Shown piece by piece: positions 17,877 to 27,085 of a stretch of DNA of 64,000 nt (positions are counted from its first letter, which is position 1; every line of letters begins with the position of its first letter). The DNA is from JADJSS01 sp964490845. Its GTDB lineage: Bacteria > Bacteroidota > Bacteroidia > Chitinophagales > JADIYW01. Location: assembly GCA_964490845.1 (NCBI GenBank), contig CAZBED010000001.1:744001-808000 (forward strand), given 5' to 3'. The position numbers were made by a program, and so were the translations under genes. The notes under the pieces are model-generated. The model was not told the origin of the DNA and did no database searches. It saw only the letters and a list, made by a program, of their open reading frames with translations.

Positions 17877-19076
17877 ATGCGCAATGACAAGGCTTTACAG
17901 GGAAGGCATATTTTTCCGAATCTGCTCGGTTTCAGATTTTGGATGGCGAATACAATCATATTCGGCCATCTAGAAGAAATAAAGCAAATCCGTAATATAC
18001 TGCCGGCCATCTTCAATGAACACCGTACGCATTCCATAGGTTTTTATCCGGTGCTGATGTTTTTCACGATGAGCGGATTTTTAATTACCTATCAGCTGGA
18101 AGTAGAGAAGTATAAAACCCAAACGGTATCCGTCAAAAAATTTTACAGAAACAGGATATTCAGAATCTGGCCGGTTTTTTACCTGTCCATGTTTGTCTAC
18201 TGGATTGTGATGCCTAATTCATTTTTGGGCGATTACGCCAATACCATCTTTTTTAAATCACTGCCCTGGCTAAACCATGCCAATTACCTTGATTTATTTG
18301 AGATTCCAAAATGGTTCTTGTTTACGCTCAGTATCGGATTAATGCCGCATATTGCCATGCTGCTGTCGTATGTGAACAGCGGAGTGTGGATATATGGCAT
18401 TCATCACTGGACCATCGGAACGGAAGAAATCTTTTATCTTTTCTGGCCGCTTCTCTGGAGAAAATTCAAAAATTTCAAGCGGTTCATCGTAAAATGTTTT
18501 TTAGCTTACTACGGCGCATTGATTGTATGCCTCCTTATCGACCTTTTTTGCAGAAAATTCTTTCATACCGATACGTCCAGATATATCTCACGTGTCATTC
18601 TGTTCAGTGTCTTATTTTCGTATGCATATTGCTTCTTTATCGGAGGAATCGCGATATACTTATTCCTGTACCGGCTGGATATTGTACAAAAATACATAAC
18701 CAAAAGGCTAACGATTTTTTGTATGATTGTCATGTTTGGATTAATGTTCAGCGGATTTGAATTTCCTTTCTTTCTTAGCGAGATTTTCTGCACCTGTTTT
18801 GCCATCTTTATGCTTTATCTTATTAAGGACGGAAAGAAATACAGAATACTGGAACACCCGTTCATTGTGTATCTCGGAAAGATAACATACAGTGTTTATT
18901 TATTCCACTTCATTTCTATCATACTGGTGATGTATGTACTGGAACAGTTTCACGTTCAAGAAAAAAGCCTGTTAGCGTTCAACATGCTGCAATATGTATT
19001 TACCTGGCTGGTGAGCTTTGGACTTGCTGCATTGATATATGAAAAATTTGAGAAGAAGATACTGGCGTTGCGTTAA
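17877..19076 (+). CDS. acyltransferase 3 family (OafA/YrhL-like) membrane protein
   Basis: A 399-residue integral membrane protein. It begins with a LLGFRFWMANTIIFGHLEE segment, the first helix with the conserved His of acyltransferase 3 proteins, then MSGFLITYQLEVEK, FYRNRIFRIWPVFYLS and IGTEEIFYLFWPLLW, all landmark motifs of the family. About ten helices; no SGNH domain is attached. The family transfers acetyl or larger acyl groups across the membrane to sugars of O-antigen, capsule or similar. It lies two bases downstream of a membrane glycosyltransferase gene, three bases from the convergent nadE stop. Confidence 0.93.
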   Translation: MRNDKALQGRHIFPNLLGFRFWMANTIIFGHLEEIKQIRNILPAIFNEHRTHSIGFYPVLMFFTMSGFLITYQLEVEKYKTQTVSVKKFYRNRIFRIWPVFYLSMFVYWIVMPNSFLGDYANTIFFKSLPWLNHANYLDLFEIPKWFLFTLSIGLMPHIAMLLSYVNSGVWIYGIHHWTIGTEEIFYLFWPLLWRKFKNFKRFIVKCFLAYYGALIVCLLIDLFCRKFFHTDTSRYISRVILFSVLFSYAYCFFIGGIAIYLFLYRLDIVQKYITKRLTIFCMIVMFGLMFSGFEFPFFLSEIFCTCFAIFMLYLIKDGKKYRILEHPFIVYLGKITYSVYLFHFISIILVMYVLEQFHVQEKSLLAFNMLQYVFTWLVSFGLAALIYEKFEKKILALR

Positions 19077-19079
19077 GTG

Positions 19080-20729
19080 TTATTCCAGGTACTTCCCCAC
19101 AATTGGTAATCGCCTTCCTGAACCAAACGCCTTGGGAGACACCCTTAAAATCGGCGGAGTCTGATGGCGCTTGAATTCATTACGGTTAACCATACGGAGG
19201 ATGCGAGTAACCAGTGCATCATCAAAACCCATTGCTTCTATCTCATCCGGCCCCTGATGGTGTTCAATATATTCCAATAACACTTTATCCAACACGTCAT
19301 AATCCGGCAATGAGTCGCTGTCTTTTTGTCCGGGCCGCAACTCCGCACTTGGTGCTTTGGTAAGAATATTATCGGGAATGATTTCCTGTTCTTTGTTGAT
19401 ATACTGACAAACCTGGTAAATTTGAGTCTTATACACATCCGCCAGCACGGCCAACCCTCCGCACATGTCGCCGTAGAGTGTTCCATAACCTACTGCCGCT
19501 TCACTCTTATTAGTAGTGTTTAGTAAAATATACCCAAATTTATTGCTCAGCGCCATCAGGTAGTTTCCACGAATACGCGCCTGCAAGTTCTCTTCAGTAA
19601 CATCAAATGGTTTATTTTCAAAGTGCGGTTGTAGCATTTTATCATACACATCAAACACTTCTTTGATGGGGATAATTTTGTATGGAGAACCAAGATTTTC
19701 AACCAGTTTCAATGAATCATCTACCGAATGGGAAGTTGAAAACTGGGAGGGCATCAGGACACTCAGTACATTTTCTTTTCCCAGCGCACGAACCGCTAAA
19801 ACCAACGTCAATGCGGAATCAACACCGCCCGACAACCCAAGAATCGCTTTTTTGAATCCCAGTTTCTGAAAATAATTTCGGATGCCGCACACCAATGCAT
19901 CGTGTATCAATTTTGTCGGATTCTTGTCTTGGCCCTTACTAACCTGGGGTTGTTCTGTATCAACTACCGATGCAAAGTCATAAAACCGCACACATTCTTC
20001 AAAATAAGGCATCTCATCAACAATGGTTCCATCCGGTGACACAACCAGGCTCCCGCCATCAAAAATTAATTCCGTTTGCGCACCGGCACAATTGCAATAA
20101 AAAACAGGCAACTTAAGTGCCGCGGCATTCCGTTGAACGACTTCTATTCGTCTTACTGCCTGCAGATACGAAAATGGTGAAGCCGATAAGTTAATCAGCA
20201 GATCCGGCTGCAGACGGGCTAACTCCTCCACCGGATTTATTTTGTATAATGGATTTTCAGCTCCCGTATCCCAGATATCTTCACAAATGGTCAGTGCGAT
20301 TTTTTTGCCTTTGAACTCCACTACATTAAACTCATGGCACGGCTCGAAATAACGGTATTCATCAAAAACATCGTACGTTGGTAATAATGTCTTATGTGCA
20401 ATATACTTTATAGTATCATTTTCGAGAAAATAAGCGGAATTGTATAAATCTTTGCCGTCCTTTTTAGGATTTCGGGATGGGGCACCCACCACTACGGCAA
20501 TCTCATTACCCGCTATGGATGCGAGTTGCTGTATAACATTTTCGCATTCAAGAATGAAGTGCCGGAACTCCAGAAAATCACGGGGAGGGTATCCACATAC
20601 GGCCAGTTCACTGAACACGATCAGGTCGGCACCGGCACGGATGCCCTCTTCGATTGCCGACCTCATTTTTTCAAAGTTTCCTTTGAAATCACCAATCATA
20701 TAGTTTTGCTGCGCTAAACCGATTTTCAT
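19080..20729 (-). CDS. nadE: glutamine-dependent NAD+ synthetase
   Basis: A 549-residue two-domain enzyme making NAD+ from deamido-NAD+, ATP and glutamine in the cytosol. Residues 1-260 are the nitrilase-type glutaminase with Glu41 (FSELAVCG), Lys in HKTLLP and Cys in TICEDIWD. The rest is the ammonia-dependent synthetase with the ATP-pyrophosphatase P-loop LSGGVDSALT and a GTLYGDMCGG segment. Length and all key residues agree with the long form of the family. It is a lone minus-strand gene, divergent from gldB with 140 bases between. Confidence 0.97.
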   Translation of the reverse strand: MKIGLAQQNYMIGDFKGNFEKMRSAIEEGIRAGADLIVFSELAVCGYPPRDFLEFRHFILECENVIQQLASIAGNEIAVVVGAPSRNPKKDGKDLYNSAYFLENDTIKYIAHKTLLPTYDVFDEYRYFEPCHEFNVVEFKGKKIALTICEDIWDTGAENPLYKINPVEELARLQPDLLINLSASPFSYLQAVRRIEVVQRNAAALKLPVFYCNCAGAQTELIFDGGSLVVSPDGTIVDEMPYFEECVRFYDFASVVDTEQPQVSKGQDKNPTKLIHDALVCGIRNYFQKLGFKKAILGLSGGVDSALTLVLAVRALGKENVLSVLMPSQFSTSHSVDDSLKLVENLGSPYKIIPIKEVFDVYDKMLQPHFENKPFDVTEENLQARIRGNYLMALSNKFGYILLNTTNKSEAAVGYGTLYGDMCGGLAVLADVYKTQIYQVCQYINKEQEIIPDNILTKAPSAELRPGQKDSDSLPDYDVLDKVLLEYIEHHQGPDEIEAMGFDDALVTRILRMVNRNEFKRHQTPPILRVSPKAFGSGRRLPIVGKYLE

Positions 20730-20869
20730 GAATGTAAAGGTAAAAGTTAAACTTGAAAAGAGAAAAGCAAGAACATAAATTAAAACGCTGTTTCAAAATC
20801 ATAATTTAGCTTAACATACTCCACTATCTGTATTCAAAATCTTATTTTTGGGCAACAATTCAGGAAAGA

Positions 20870-21916
20870 ATGAAAAAATACGCTGTAATCTCCATCACTA
20901 TCTTTATCATATCTTTTATTTCATTATGTTCCTGCCAGCATCAGAAGCCTCAGCCTAAAAAAGAAAAGGTTATAAAAGAATCAGAAATCAAGGTGGATAT
21001 TATCCGTTTTGAAAAAGACTTATTTGCCTGTAATCCCGACAACCTCGATACAGAATTTGCAAAATTAGATGCCAGGTATCCATTGTTTTTTAAAATATTT
21101 TACAATCAGGTGCTGAATATTCCGGCTACCGGAAACAAAGAAATGCAGCTGCAGGTGATGCAGGATTTTCTTACCAAAAAAGCCATGAGAGGTTTGTACG
21201 ACACCGTGCAGCAACGCTTTGCGGATATAGCTTTCTTAAAAGAGGATCTGCAAACCGCTTTTGCCAATTACAAAAGTTATTTCCCAGAAAAACCGATACC
21301 CAAAGTCATCACCTGTATCTCCGAGTTTTCCTATTCTGTATTTACCGCCACGGATTCCATACTTGGAATTTCACTGGATAAATACCTGGGCCCGGGTTAT
21401 ATCTATTATCCTGCCGTCTTTCAGGAATACACTTTCATGATTCCGACTTTTGACCAAAAGTATATGGCAATAGATTGTGCCAATGTGTTAGGCGCAAATA
21501 TCGTTCCGGTACCTGACGATAAGTCCACCTTACTGGATAAAATGGTGGCGGAAGGCAAAATCCTGTACTTTATACAAAGTTTATTACCGCAAAAAGAAGA
21601 GAACGACATTATCAAGTACAATGCTAAGCAATGGAAATGGTGTGAGGAAAATGAACAGCAAATCTGGTCTTATTTTTTAGATAAGAATTTATTGTATGAT
21701 ACACAATTCGAGCAATTCAAATATGTGAAAGAGGGTCCCACTACCTATGGCATGCCGAAAGAAAGCCCCGGAAAAGTGGGCGCATGGCTGGGCTGGCAGA
21801 TTGTTCAAAAATTTATGGAAGAAAATCCCAACACCACGCTGAAAGAGCTGATTGCCATCACGGACGGGCAAAAGATACTGACTGCTTCAAAATACAAACC
21901 TAAAAAATTACAATAG
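20870..21916 (+). CDS. gldB: GldB-like gliding motility lipoprotein
   Basis: A 348-residue lipoprotein; the signal peptide ends in the lipobox SLCSC with lipidated Cys22. Conserved GldB pieces include IRFEKDLFACNPDNLD near the N-terminus, the FFKIFYNQVL helix and the C-terminal GAWLGWQIVQKFMEENP. GldB is needed for gliding and T9SS function in Flavobacterium johnsoniae; its biochemical action is unknown. A -7 box TATTTTTG is at 20843-20850. No gldC-like protein was recognised next to it; the next product differs from GldC. Confidence 0.87.
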   Translation: MKKYAVISITIFIISFISLCSCQHQKPQPKKEKVIKESEIKVDIIRFEKDLFACNPDNLDTEFAKLDARYPLFFKIFYNQVLNIPATGNKEMQLQVMQDFLTKKAMRGLYDTVQQRFADIAFLKEDLQTAFANYKSYFPEKPIPKVITCISEFSYSVFTATDSILGISLDKYLGPGYIYYPAVFQEYTFMIPTFDQKYMAIDCANVLGANIVPVPDDKSTLLDKMVAEGKILYFIQSLLPQKEENDIIKYNAKQWKWCEENEQQIWSYFLDKNLLYDTQFEQFKYVKEGPTTYGMPKESPGKVGAWLGWQIVQKFMEENPNTTLKELIAITDGQKILTASKYKPKKLQ

Positions 21917-21992
21917 CCTGTCCATATTTTGCCTGAATCTGATTTTTATCATAGTTACTTGGTATAATCTTATTTATCTTTAAATAAAAAAA

Positions 21993-22397
21993 ATGACCAT
22001 TCACATTTTACCCGAAAGTAAGTTAAAAAACATTCAGTCGGTCTTTCAGGACAGTTTTCCTTTCCTGAAGTTGGAATTTTACGGAAAAGCGCATCTTAGC
22101 GGTGAAGGTAACTCCAATACTTCGCTCATCAATTTAAATTATGCGTTGAAAGAATTAAATGAAGATGCACAGGCATTCAATTGGGAGATTAGTGAATCAA
22201 TGACAGTAACGGAGCTGGAAAAGAGTTTCTTTGAGCAAACAGGCATCAGCGCACAAGTCTTTCGCAAATCCGGACGAAGCTGGCTGCAAACCATCTCAAC
22301 AGACAACTGGACATTAGGTGAACAAAATGAGAGAGGGAAAGAGATGTCGGAGGATCTGCCAAAGGAAGAACCGGAAGATTATCACGAGCAGGAATAA
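21993..22397 (+). CDS. conserved hypothetical protein
   Basis: A 134-residue cytoplasmic protein that I cannot assign. It begins with a beta-like segment (IHILPESKLKNIQ), then SFPFLKLEFYGKAH, a loop rich in Ser/Asn, and a central FFEQTGISAQVFRKSGRSW segment that looks like a small alpha/beta domain. The final 25 residues are acidic and probably disordered. The gene lies 76 bases after gldB in the position where gldC often occurs, but the sequence does not look like GldC. It ends one base from the convergent MBL-hydrolase gene. Confidence 0.8.
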   Translation: MTIHILPESKLKNIQSVFQDSFPFLKLEFYGKAHLSGEGNSNTSLINLNYALKELNEDAQAFNWEISESMTVTELEKSFFEQTGISAQVFRKSGRSWLQTISTDNWTLGEQNERGKEMSEDLPKEEPEDYHEQE

Positions 22398-23168
22398 TTA
22401 TCTTTCTAAGGAAAGTCCATCATAAGCCAATGAAACGTGTGCCGGCAATTCACGTTCCACTTCTGCGTGCGTACCCAAATGGTGGGATAAGTGTGTGAAG
22501 TAAGCGTGTTGCGGCTTTATTTTCTCTACTATTTCCAAGGCTTCATGCAAATTAAAATGAGAGAAATGCTTTTCTCTCCTCAGTGCATTCAGCACTAATA
22601 TCTTTGTCCCTTTGATTTTTTCGAGCTCAGTATCCGCAATATAATTTGCATCGGTAATGTAGGTAAAATCATGTATCCTGAATCCTAAAACCGGCAGTTG
22701 TTTGTGCATCACCCGGATGGGAATAAGATGGATGTCGCGAATATCAAAAGGTTTCTCACTAATCGACGTTAATGAAATTTGCGGCACACCAGGATAGTCC
22801 TGTGGTTTGAATGCATACGAAAATTCATTTTTCAGAATATCCTGTACGGCATCCTCCGCATACACGTCAATCGTTTTATTCAGCAAATAATTAAACGGAC
22901 GGATATCATCGAGGCCGGCAACGTGATCTTTATGTCCATGCGTAAAAACGACTGCATCAAGGTCCTGCACTTTCTCCCGAAGCATCTGCTGCCGAAAATC
23001 GGGACCCGTATCAATTACCACCGATGTGGCGCCCGATTGTATCAGTAAGGAGGTACGGGTGCGTTTATCCCTGCTGTCAGAAGACGTACAGACCACACAA
23101 TTGCAGGTGATAACAGGAATACCCTGTGAAGTGCCGGTACCTAAGAATGTAAAACGAATCGGGTGCAA
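22398..23168 (-). CDS. MBL-fold metallohydrolase, PhnP-like
   Basis: A 256-residue metallo-beta-lactamase-fold enzyme. FLGTGTSQGIPVITCNCVVC at the N-terminus carries the double-Cys region seen in PhnP phosphodiesterases, and the metal motif is THGHKDHVAGLDD; later His residues occur in THLSHHLG. PhnP acts on cyclic ribose phosphates, but no phosphonate genes are near, so a general cyclic phosphodiesterase role is more cautious. Cytosolic. The small gene at 23242-23517 lies upstream on the same strand, 73 bases away. Confidence 0.93.
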   Translation of the reverse strand: MHPIRFTFLGTGTSQGIPVITCNCVVCTSSDSRDKRTRTSLLIQSGATSVVIDTGPDFRQQMLREKVQDLDAVVFTHGHKDHVAGLDDIRPFNYLLNKTIDVYAEDAVQDILKNEFSYAFKPQDYPGVPQISLTSISEKPFDIRDIHLIPIRVMHKQLPVLGFRIHDFTYITDANYIADTELEKIKGTKILVLNALRREKHFSHFNLHEALEIVEKIKPQHAYFTHLSHHLGTHAEVERELPAHVSLAYDGLSLER

Positions 23169-23241
23169 GGTGGATATCTGTTAGCGTAAAATTATAAAAT
23201 CCTGAAAGTCTCTCTATGGCAATACACCAAAAGAAATGAGC

Positions 23242-23517
23242 CTACATCTCCATTTTTTGTTGTGCCAGCTGATCATAGAGCTTCAGTTGCTTTTCGTCCA
23301 GCAGCGTAATATCTATCTCTATCGGCTGCAAAATATCTATAAGGGCGTTGATGCGCGCCTCCGTTTCAAAAAATTTATTGACTACCACCACCCTTTTATC
23401 CTGCAGGATGCAGTAACCGGACTGGAATCTTCCTTTTTCATATCGGATCACATAGTGATTTTCCTTAAAGATAGATTCCAGATTCGTCAGTGTAGTTTGG
23501 TTGTACTTAAAACTCAT
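23242..23517 (-). CDS. small conserved hypothetical protein
   Basis: A 91-residue protein without signal peptide. It has a mixed alpha/beta pattern: a helix SFKYNQTTLTNLESIFKENH, strands YVIRYEKGRF and YCILQDKRVVVVNKFF, then a helical C-terminus rich in Glu/Gln. I do not know a named family, but the compact, non-repetitive composition and its position ahead of the MBL gene favour a real gene. Function unknown. Confidence 0.72.
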   Translation of the reverse strand: MSFKYNQTTLTNLESIFKENHYVIRYEKGRFQSGYCILQDKRVVVVNKFFETEARINALIDILQPIEIDITLLDEKQLKLYDQLAQQKMEM

Positions 23518-23674
23518 GGGTCAAAAGTAGTAAGTAAGCAGGGATAAACGCTTTTATTTTTTACACATTCTACGATATATCAACAATAAAAGAATACCCA
23601 ATACATAGACTAAAAGAAGTATATTTTTTGTACATTGCATATTCAAATAGATTCACTCTCAAACATTTACTGCC

Positions 23675-24118
23675 GTGCTCTCTAAAAAAACCAAATACGC
23701 CATCAATGCCCTTGTGTATCTGGCGAAGAAGCCTGCGCGGGAACCGGTTCTAATCAGCGAGATTGCCGAGCAGGAACACATCCCGAAAAAGTTTCTGGAA
23801 ACAATCCTGCTGGATTTGCGCAATGCCGGAATCTTAAATTCAAAAAAAGGAAAGGGAGGCGGCTATTACCTGATAAAACACCCCTCCGAAGTCAATCTCG
23901 CGGAAATCATACGCTACTTCGACGGCGCCATAGGCCTGTTACCCTGTGTCACTCATAAATACTATGAAAAATGCGACGAGTGTAAAGACGAAATCACTTG
24001 TGGCATCCGTCATGCTTTTCTGGCCATACGGAATGAAACGGTGGAAATGCTGAAAAAAGACACACTCGAGGTGCTGATTAAAAATGAACAAAAACTGAAG
24101 AAACATGCTGTCAAATGA
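23675..24118 (+). CDS. Rrf2-family transcriptional regulator with four cysteines
   Basis: A 147-residue winged-helix regulator. MLSKKTKYAINALVYLAKK and the ISEIAEQEHIPKKFLETIL recognition region followed by SKKGKGGGYYL identify Rrf2. The start is GTG at 23675. The sensor loop carries Cys91, Cys100, Cys103 and Cys109 (C-x8-C-x2-C-x5-C), unlike the three-Cys sites of IscR and NsrR. It may bind an Fe-S cluster or zinc and report iron, sulfur, NO or oxygen; which is not readable. Its 3' end overlaps the DUF2461 gene by 14 bases, so the two are coupled. Confidence 0.93.
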   Translation: MLSKKTKYAINALVYLAKKPAREPVLISEIAEQEHIPKKFLETILLDLRNAGILNSKKGKGGGYYLIKHPSEVNLAEIIRYFDGAIGLLPCVTHKYYEKCDECKDEITCGIRHAFLAIRNETVEMLKKDTLEVLIKNEQKLKKHAVK

Positions 24119-24764
24119 CACCCTGAACTTCTTAAAAGATTTAAAGAAGAACAACAACAAAGCCTGGTTTGAGGCAAACAGAAAGCGGTATGAGTACGCA
24201 CAGAACGAGATAAAAGACTTTATCTCCGGATGGATAAATGCTTTGGGTAAAAAAGATCCGTCCGTTGCACAACTCGACCCCAAAAAATGCCTGTTCCGTA
24301 TTCACCGCGATGTGCGGTTCTCTTCTGATAAAAGCCCGTACAAAACCAACCTGGGTGCCTACCTGAGCAAGGGTGGAAAAAGTGGCTACAATGCCGGTTA
24401 CTACCTACACATCGAGCCCGGCAACTGCTTTTTCGGTGCCGGATATTATATGCCTATGCCGGATGACCTGCAGAAAATCCGGCAGGAAATTGATTACAAT
24501 TTTGCTGATTTTAAAAAAATCATTCACTCCAAAAAATTTAAAGAGACACTTGGAGATTTGAACACGGAAAGCAAATTGAAACGGCCTCCCAAAGGATATG
24601 ACGAACAGAACGAAGCCATTGAATACATCAAACTGAAAGGCTTCACCGTCTTTAGAAAACTAGACGATGACTTCTTTCTGTCAAAGGATTTGGTTAAAAA
24701 CAGTACGGAACTCTGCTTGTTGTCCAAACCTTTTGTCGATTTCCTAAACGCCGCTGTAGAGTAA
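24105..24764 (+). CDS. DUF2461-domain protein
   Basis: A 219-residue cytosolic protein. TLNFLKDLKKNNNKAWFEANRKRYE and FRIHRDVRFSSDKSPYKTNLGAY are hallmark motifs of DUF2461 (TIGR02453), and length is normal. The Arg/Asp-rich motif suggests a catalytic or ligand site, but no reaction is established. Its start lies 14 bases inside the Rrf2 gene, so the ATG at 24105 was kept. It is followed by a 77-base gap holding the serA promoter region. Confidence 0.92.
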   Translation: MLSNDTLNFLKDLKKNNNKAWFEANRKRYEYAQNEIKDFISGWINALGKKDPSVAQLDPKKCLFRIHRDVRFSSDKSPYKTNLGAYLSKGGKSGYNAGYYLHIEPGNCFFGAGYYMPMPDDLQKIRQEIDYNFADFKKIIHSKKFKETLGDLNTESKLKRPPKGYDEQNEAIEYIKLKGFTVFRKLDDDFFLSKDLVKNSTELCLLSKPFVDFLNAAVE

Positions 24765-24841
24765 CTTTTAATAAATCCTTAAATAAGTAACTCCTTCTGT
24801 GTTACAGCCTTTAAAGTCCTAAAACTTCCCTACTTTTGAAT

Positions 24842-26074
24842 ATGGCAAAAGAAGTTTCATTCCCTAAAGACAAAATAAAAATCCTCCTGCTCGAAGGATT
24901 GCATCAAAGTGCCTTCCATGAGTTTAATAAGAAAGGATATACCTCCATCGACAGTTCCAAAGATGCTATGACGGAAGAAGAACTGTTGAACTGCATCGAA
25001 CAGTATCATATCATCGGTATCCGCTCCAAAACGACATTAACCGCCCCTGTGCTGGAGAAAGCAAAGAAACTGATGACCATCGGTTGTTTTTGTATCGGCA
25101 CCAATCAGGTGGACCTGAATATTGCTACCAAACTGGGCATCCCGGTTTTTAATTCACCCTATTCCAATACCCGTTCGGTAGCAGAGCTGATTATCGGAAA
25201 TTCCATTATGCTGCTACGCCGCATTCCGGAGAAAAACAAATACATGCACGAAAACAACTGGCAAAAGACCGCTAAAGGCAGTTACGAATTGCGTGGGAAA
25301 ACAATAGGCATAGTTGGTTACGGACATATCGGCACGCAGGTTTCCGTAATGGCTGAAAGCATGGGACTCAAAGTACTCTATTACGATATAGAACCTAAAA
25401 TGCCGCTGGGAAATGCGACAGCCGTGGAAACTCTAGATGAGTTGTTTCAACAATCAGATATTGTGACCCTGCATGTACCGGCCACATCTCATACAAAAAA
25501 CATGATTGGCGAAAAAGAATTTGCGCAGATGAAAGACGGTGTTATCTTTCAAAACCTTGCTCGCGGCACGGTAGTCGATATCGATGCATTAAAAAATGCG
25601 GTGGTCAGCGGAAAAGTAGGCGGTGCAGCTATTGATGTTTTCCCGACTGAACCCAAGCAAAACGGCGTAGGCTTTGAATCGCCGCTGGTAGGACTGGATA
25701 ATGTAATATTGACGCCGCATGTAGGCGGAAGCACCCAGGAAGCACAGGAAAATATAGGCACGGAAGTAGCCGTAAAGCTGACCGGATTTTTGGATAACGG
25801 AAGCACATTAGGCTCTAAAACCGTTCCTGAAATCAGCCTGTCAATACAACACAATACCAGACGTGTCTTGCATATCCACCATAATGTTCCGGGCGTATTG
25901 AGTGAGATGAACTCCATCTTATCCAAACACAATGTCAACATTTTAGGTCAGTACCTTAAAACGAACGAAACCATAGGATATGTTGTATTGGATGTGGATG
26001 CTAACGCCGACCTTGAAATGATGGAAGACCTGAAAAAGGTGAAAAATACCATTAAGACGAGAATCTTATACTAA
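24842..26074 (+). CDS. serA: D-3-phosphoglycerate dehydrogenase
   Basis: A 410-residue NAD-dependent enzyme for the first step of serine synthesis. The ATG at 24842 is chosen over an in-frame TTG at 24836, which lies inside the -7 box TACTTTTG (24831-24838). The Rossmann fold shows GIVGYGHIGTQVS, and the catalytic His is in LTPHVGGSTQEAQ. The C-terminal 80 residues form an ACT domain (VPGVLSEMNSILSKHNVNI), so serine feedback is likely. The length matches E. coli SerA. The neighbouring usp gene is convergent. Confidence 0.96.
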   Translation: MAKEVSFPKDKIKILLLEGLHQSAFHEFNKKGYTSIDSSKDAMTEEELLNCIEQYHIIGIRSKTTLTAPVLEKAKKLMTIGCFCIGTNQVDLNIATKLGIPVFNSPYSNTRSVAELIIGNSIMLLRRIPEKNKYMHENNWQKTAKGSYELRGKTIGIVGYGHIGTQVSVMAESMGLKVLYYDIEPKMPLGNATAVETLDELFQQSDIVTLHVPATSHTKNMIGEKEFAQMKDGVIFQNLARGTVVDIDALKNAVVSGKVGGAAIDVFPTEPKQNGVGFESPLVGLDNVILTPHVGGSTQEAQENIGTEVAVKLTGFLDNGSTLGSKTVPEISLSIQHNTRRVLHIHHNVPGVLSEMNSILSKHNVNILGQYLKTNETIGYVVLDVDANADLEMMEDLKKVKNTIKTRILY

Positions 26075-26082
26075 TCTCTTAC

Positions 26083-26904
26083 CTATTTGTGGAATACCAA
26101 CACGGGTACTTTGGAATATAGAGCCATCATCCGGGTATTGCTTTTACTAAAGATGCGCTCCATTAGCGTCTTCTTATGTGTGGACATGGCTACCAGGTTA
26201 ATCTGATGATTATCGATGTAACTGTCCAACCCTTCTTTAATATTATCCGCGTCAATAAAATCCCATTTTATCTTTTCTGCACCAAAGGTAGCATTAATCG
26301 CCTCGTACAGGTTAGCATCTACCGGCTCATAATGCCCGGATGTATTGATGTTAACAATACATACCAGTCCGGCGCCAATAACCGAAGCAAAGTCAAACAA
26401 TTGCTTTAATACCGGTGTATCGTCTTCGTGTAAACTGTCTGTATAAGCGATATGTGCAATTCCATTAAAGGTATAATCTTTTGGAACGAGGATGATTGGT
26501 TTTTCAGTACGCTGCATCACACTGGAAGCATTACTGCCTATTAATTTATTCAATATGCCGCTGGCGCCGGTGGTACCCATCACAATCAGGTCTACATTCA
26601 GCTCATCCGCGATATCAATAATCCCGTCTGTCGCCAATCCCATCTTCACCGTAGATTCAGCTTGTATGCCTTCTTCTTTTAATCCGTTGGTCAGCAGTTC
26701 CATACCTTTCAATGCTGCCACCCGTATCTGCTCCATAATTTCTCCCGGCATACTGATATCCGGATAGGAATAGTCCGCCACCGGAATAGAATAGAAGTTT
26801 ACCAGATGCAGGGTAGCATTACCCTTCTTTGCTATATCCTTCGCTACCTCCAGCGCCTTATTGGCCGTTTCTGAAAAATCAACAGGAACTAAAATCGTTT
26901 TCAT
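26083..26904 (-). CDS. universal stress protein, two tandem Usp domains
   Basis: A 273-residue cytosolic protein. Residues 1-140 hold one Usp domain: MKTILVPVDFSETANKALEVA at the start and the ATP loop GTTGASGILNKLIGSNASSV. The second half repeats the fold in a degenerate way and ends with MSTHKKTLMERIFSKSN and VPVLVFHK. Tandem Usp proteins are common in Bacteroidota. The role is stress tolerance, with no known reaction. It is convergent with serA (8 bases apart) and divergent from adk. Confidence 0.93.
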   Translation of the reverse strand: MKTILVPVDFSETANKALEVAKDIAKKGNATLHLVNFYSIPVADYSYPDISMPGEIMEQIRVAALKGMELLTNGLKEEGIQAESTVKMGLATDGIIDIADELNVDLIVMGTTGASGILNKLIGSNASSVMQRTEKPIILVPKDYTFNGIAHIAYTDSLHEDDTPVLKQLFDFASVIGAGLVCIVNINTSGHYEPVDANLYEAINATFGAEKIKWDFIDADNIKEGLDSYIDNHQINLVAMSTHKKTLMERIFSKSNTRMMALYSKVPVLVFHK

Positions 26905-27085
26905 GGTGCTTGTATTTTAATTGCAAGTAAAGTTATATCATTTTTTATCCTTTCCAAATGATTATTATCATTCAGCATCCGCTTTTATAAAAATTCAGGC
27001 TAATTTCATAAAACAATTCCTTAATCTTCTCGAAATAACAGAGCGTTTGCTTTTCGTTATCTTTGAGCATCGAATTTTATCAATA

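Noticed and set aside
21993..22397. GldC assignment
   Set aside because: Position after gldB is suggestive, but the sequence lacks GldC features.
26921..27085. Longer adenylate kinase start
   Set aside because: The extra 55 residues show no similarity to the family and cover the promoter box at 27058.
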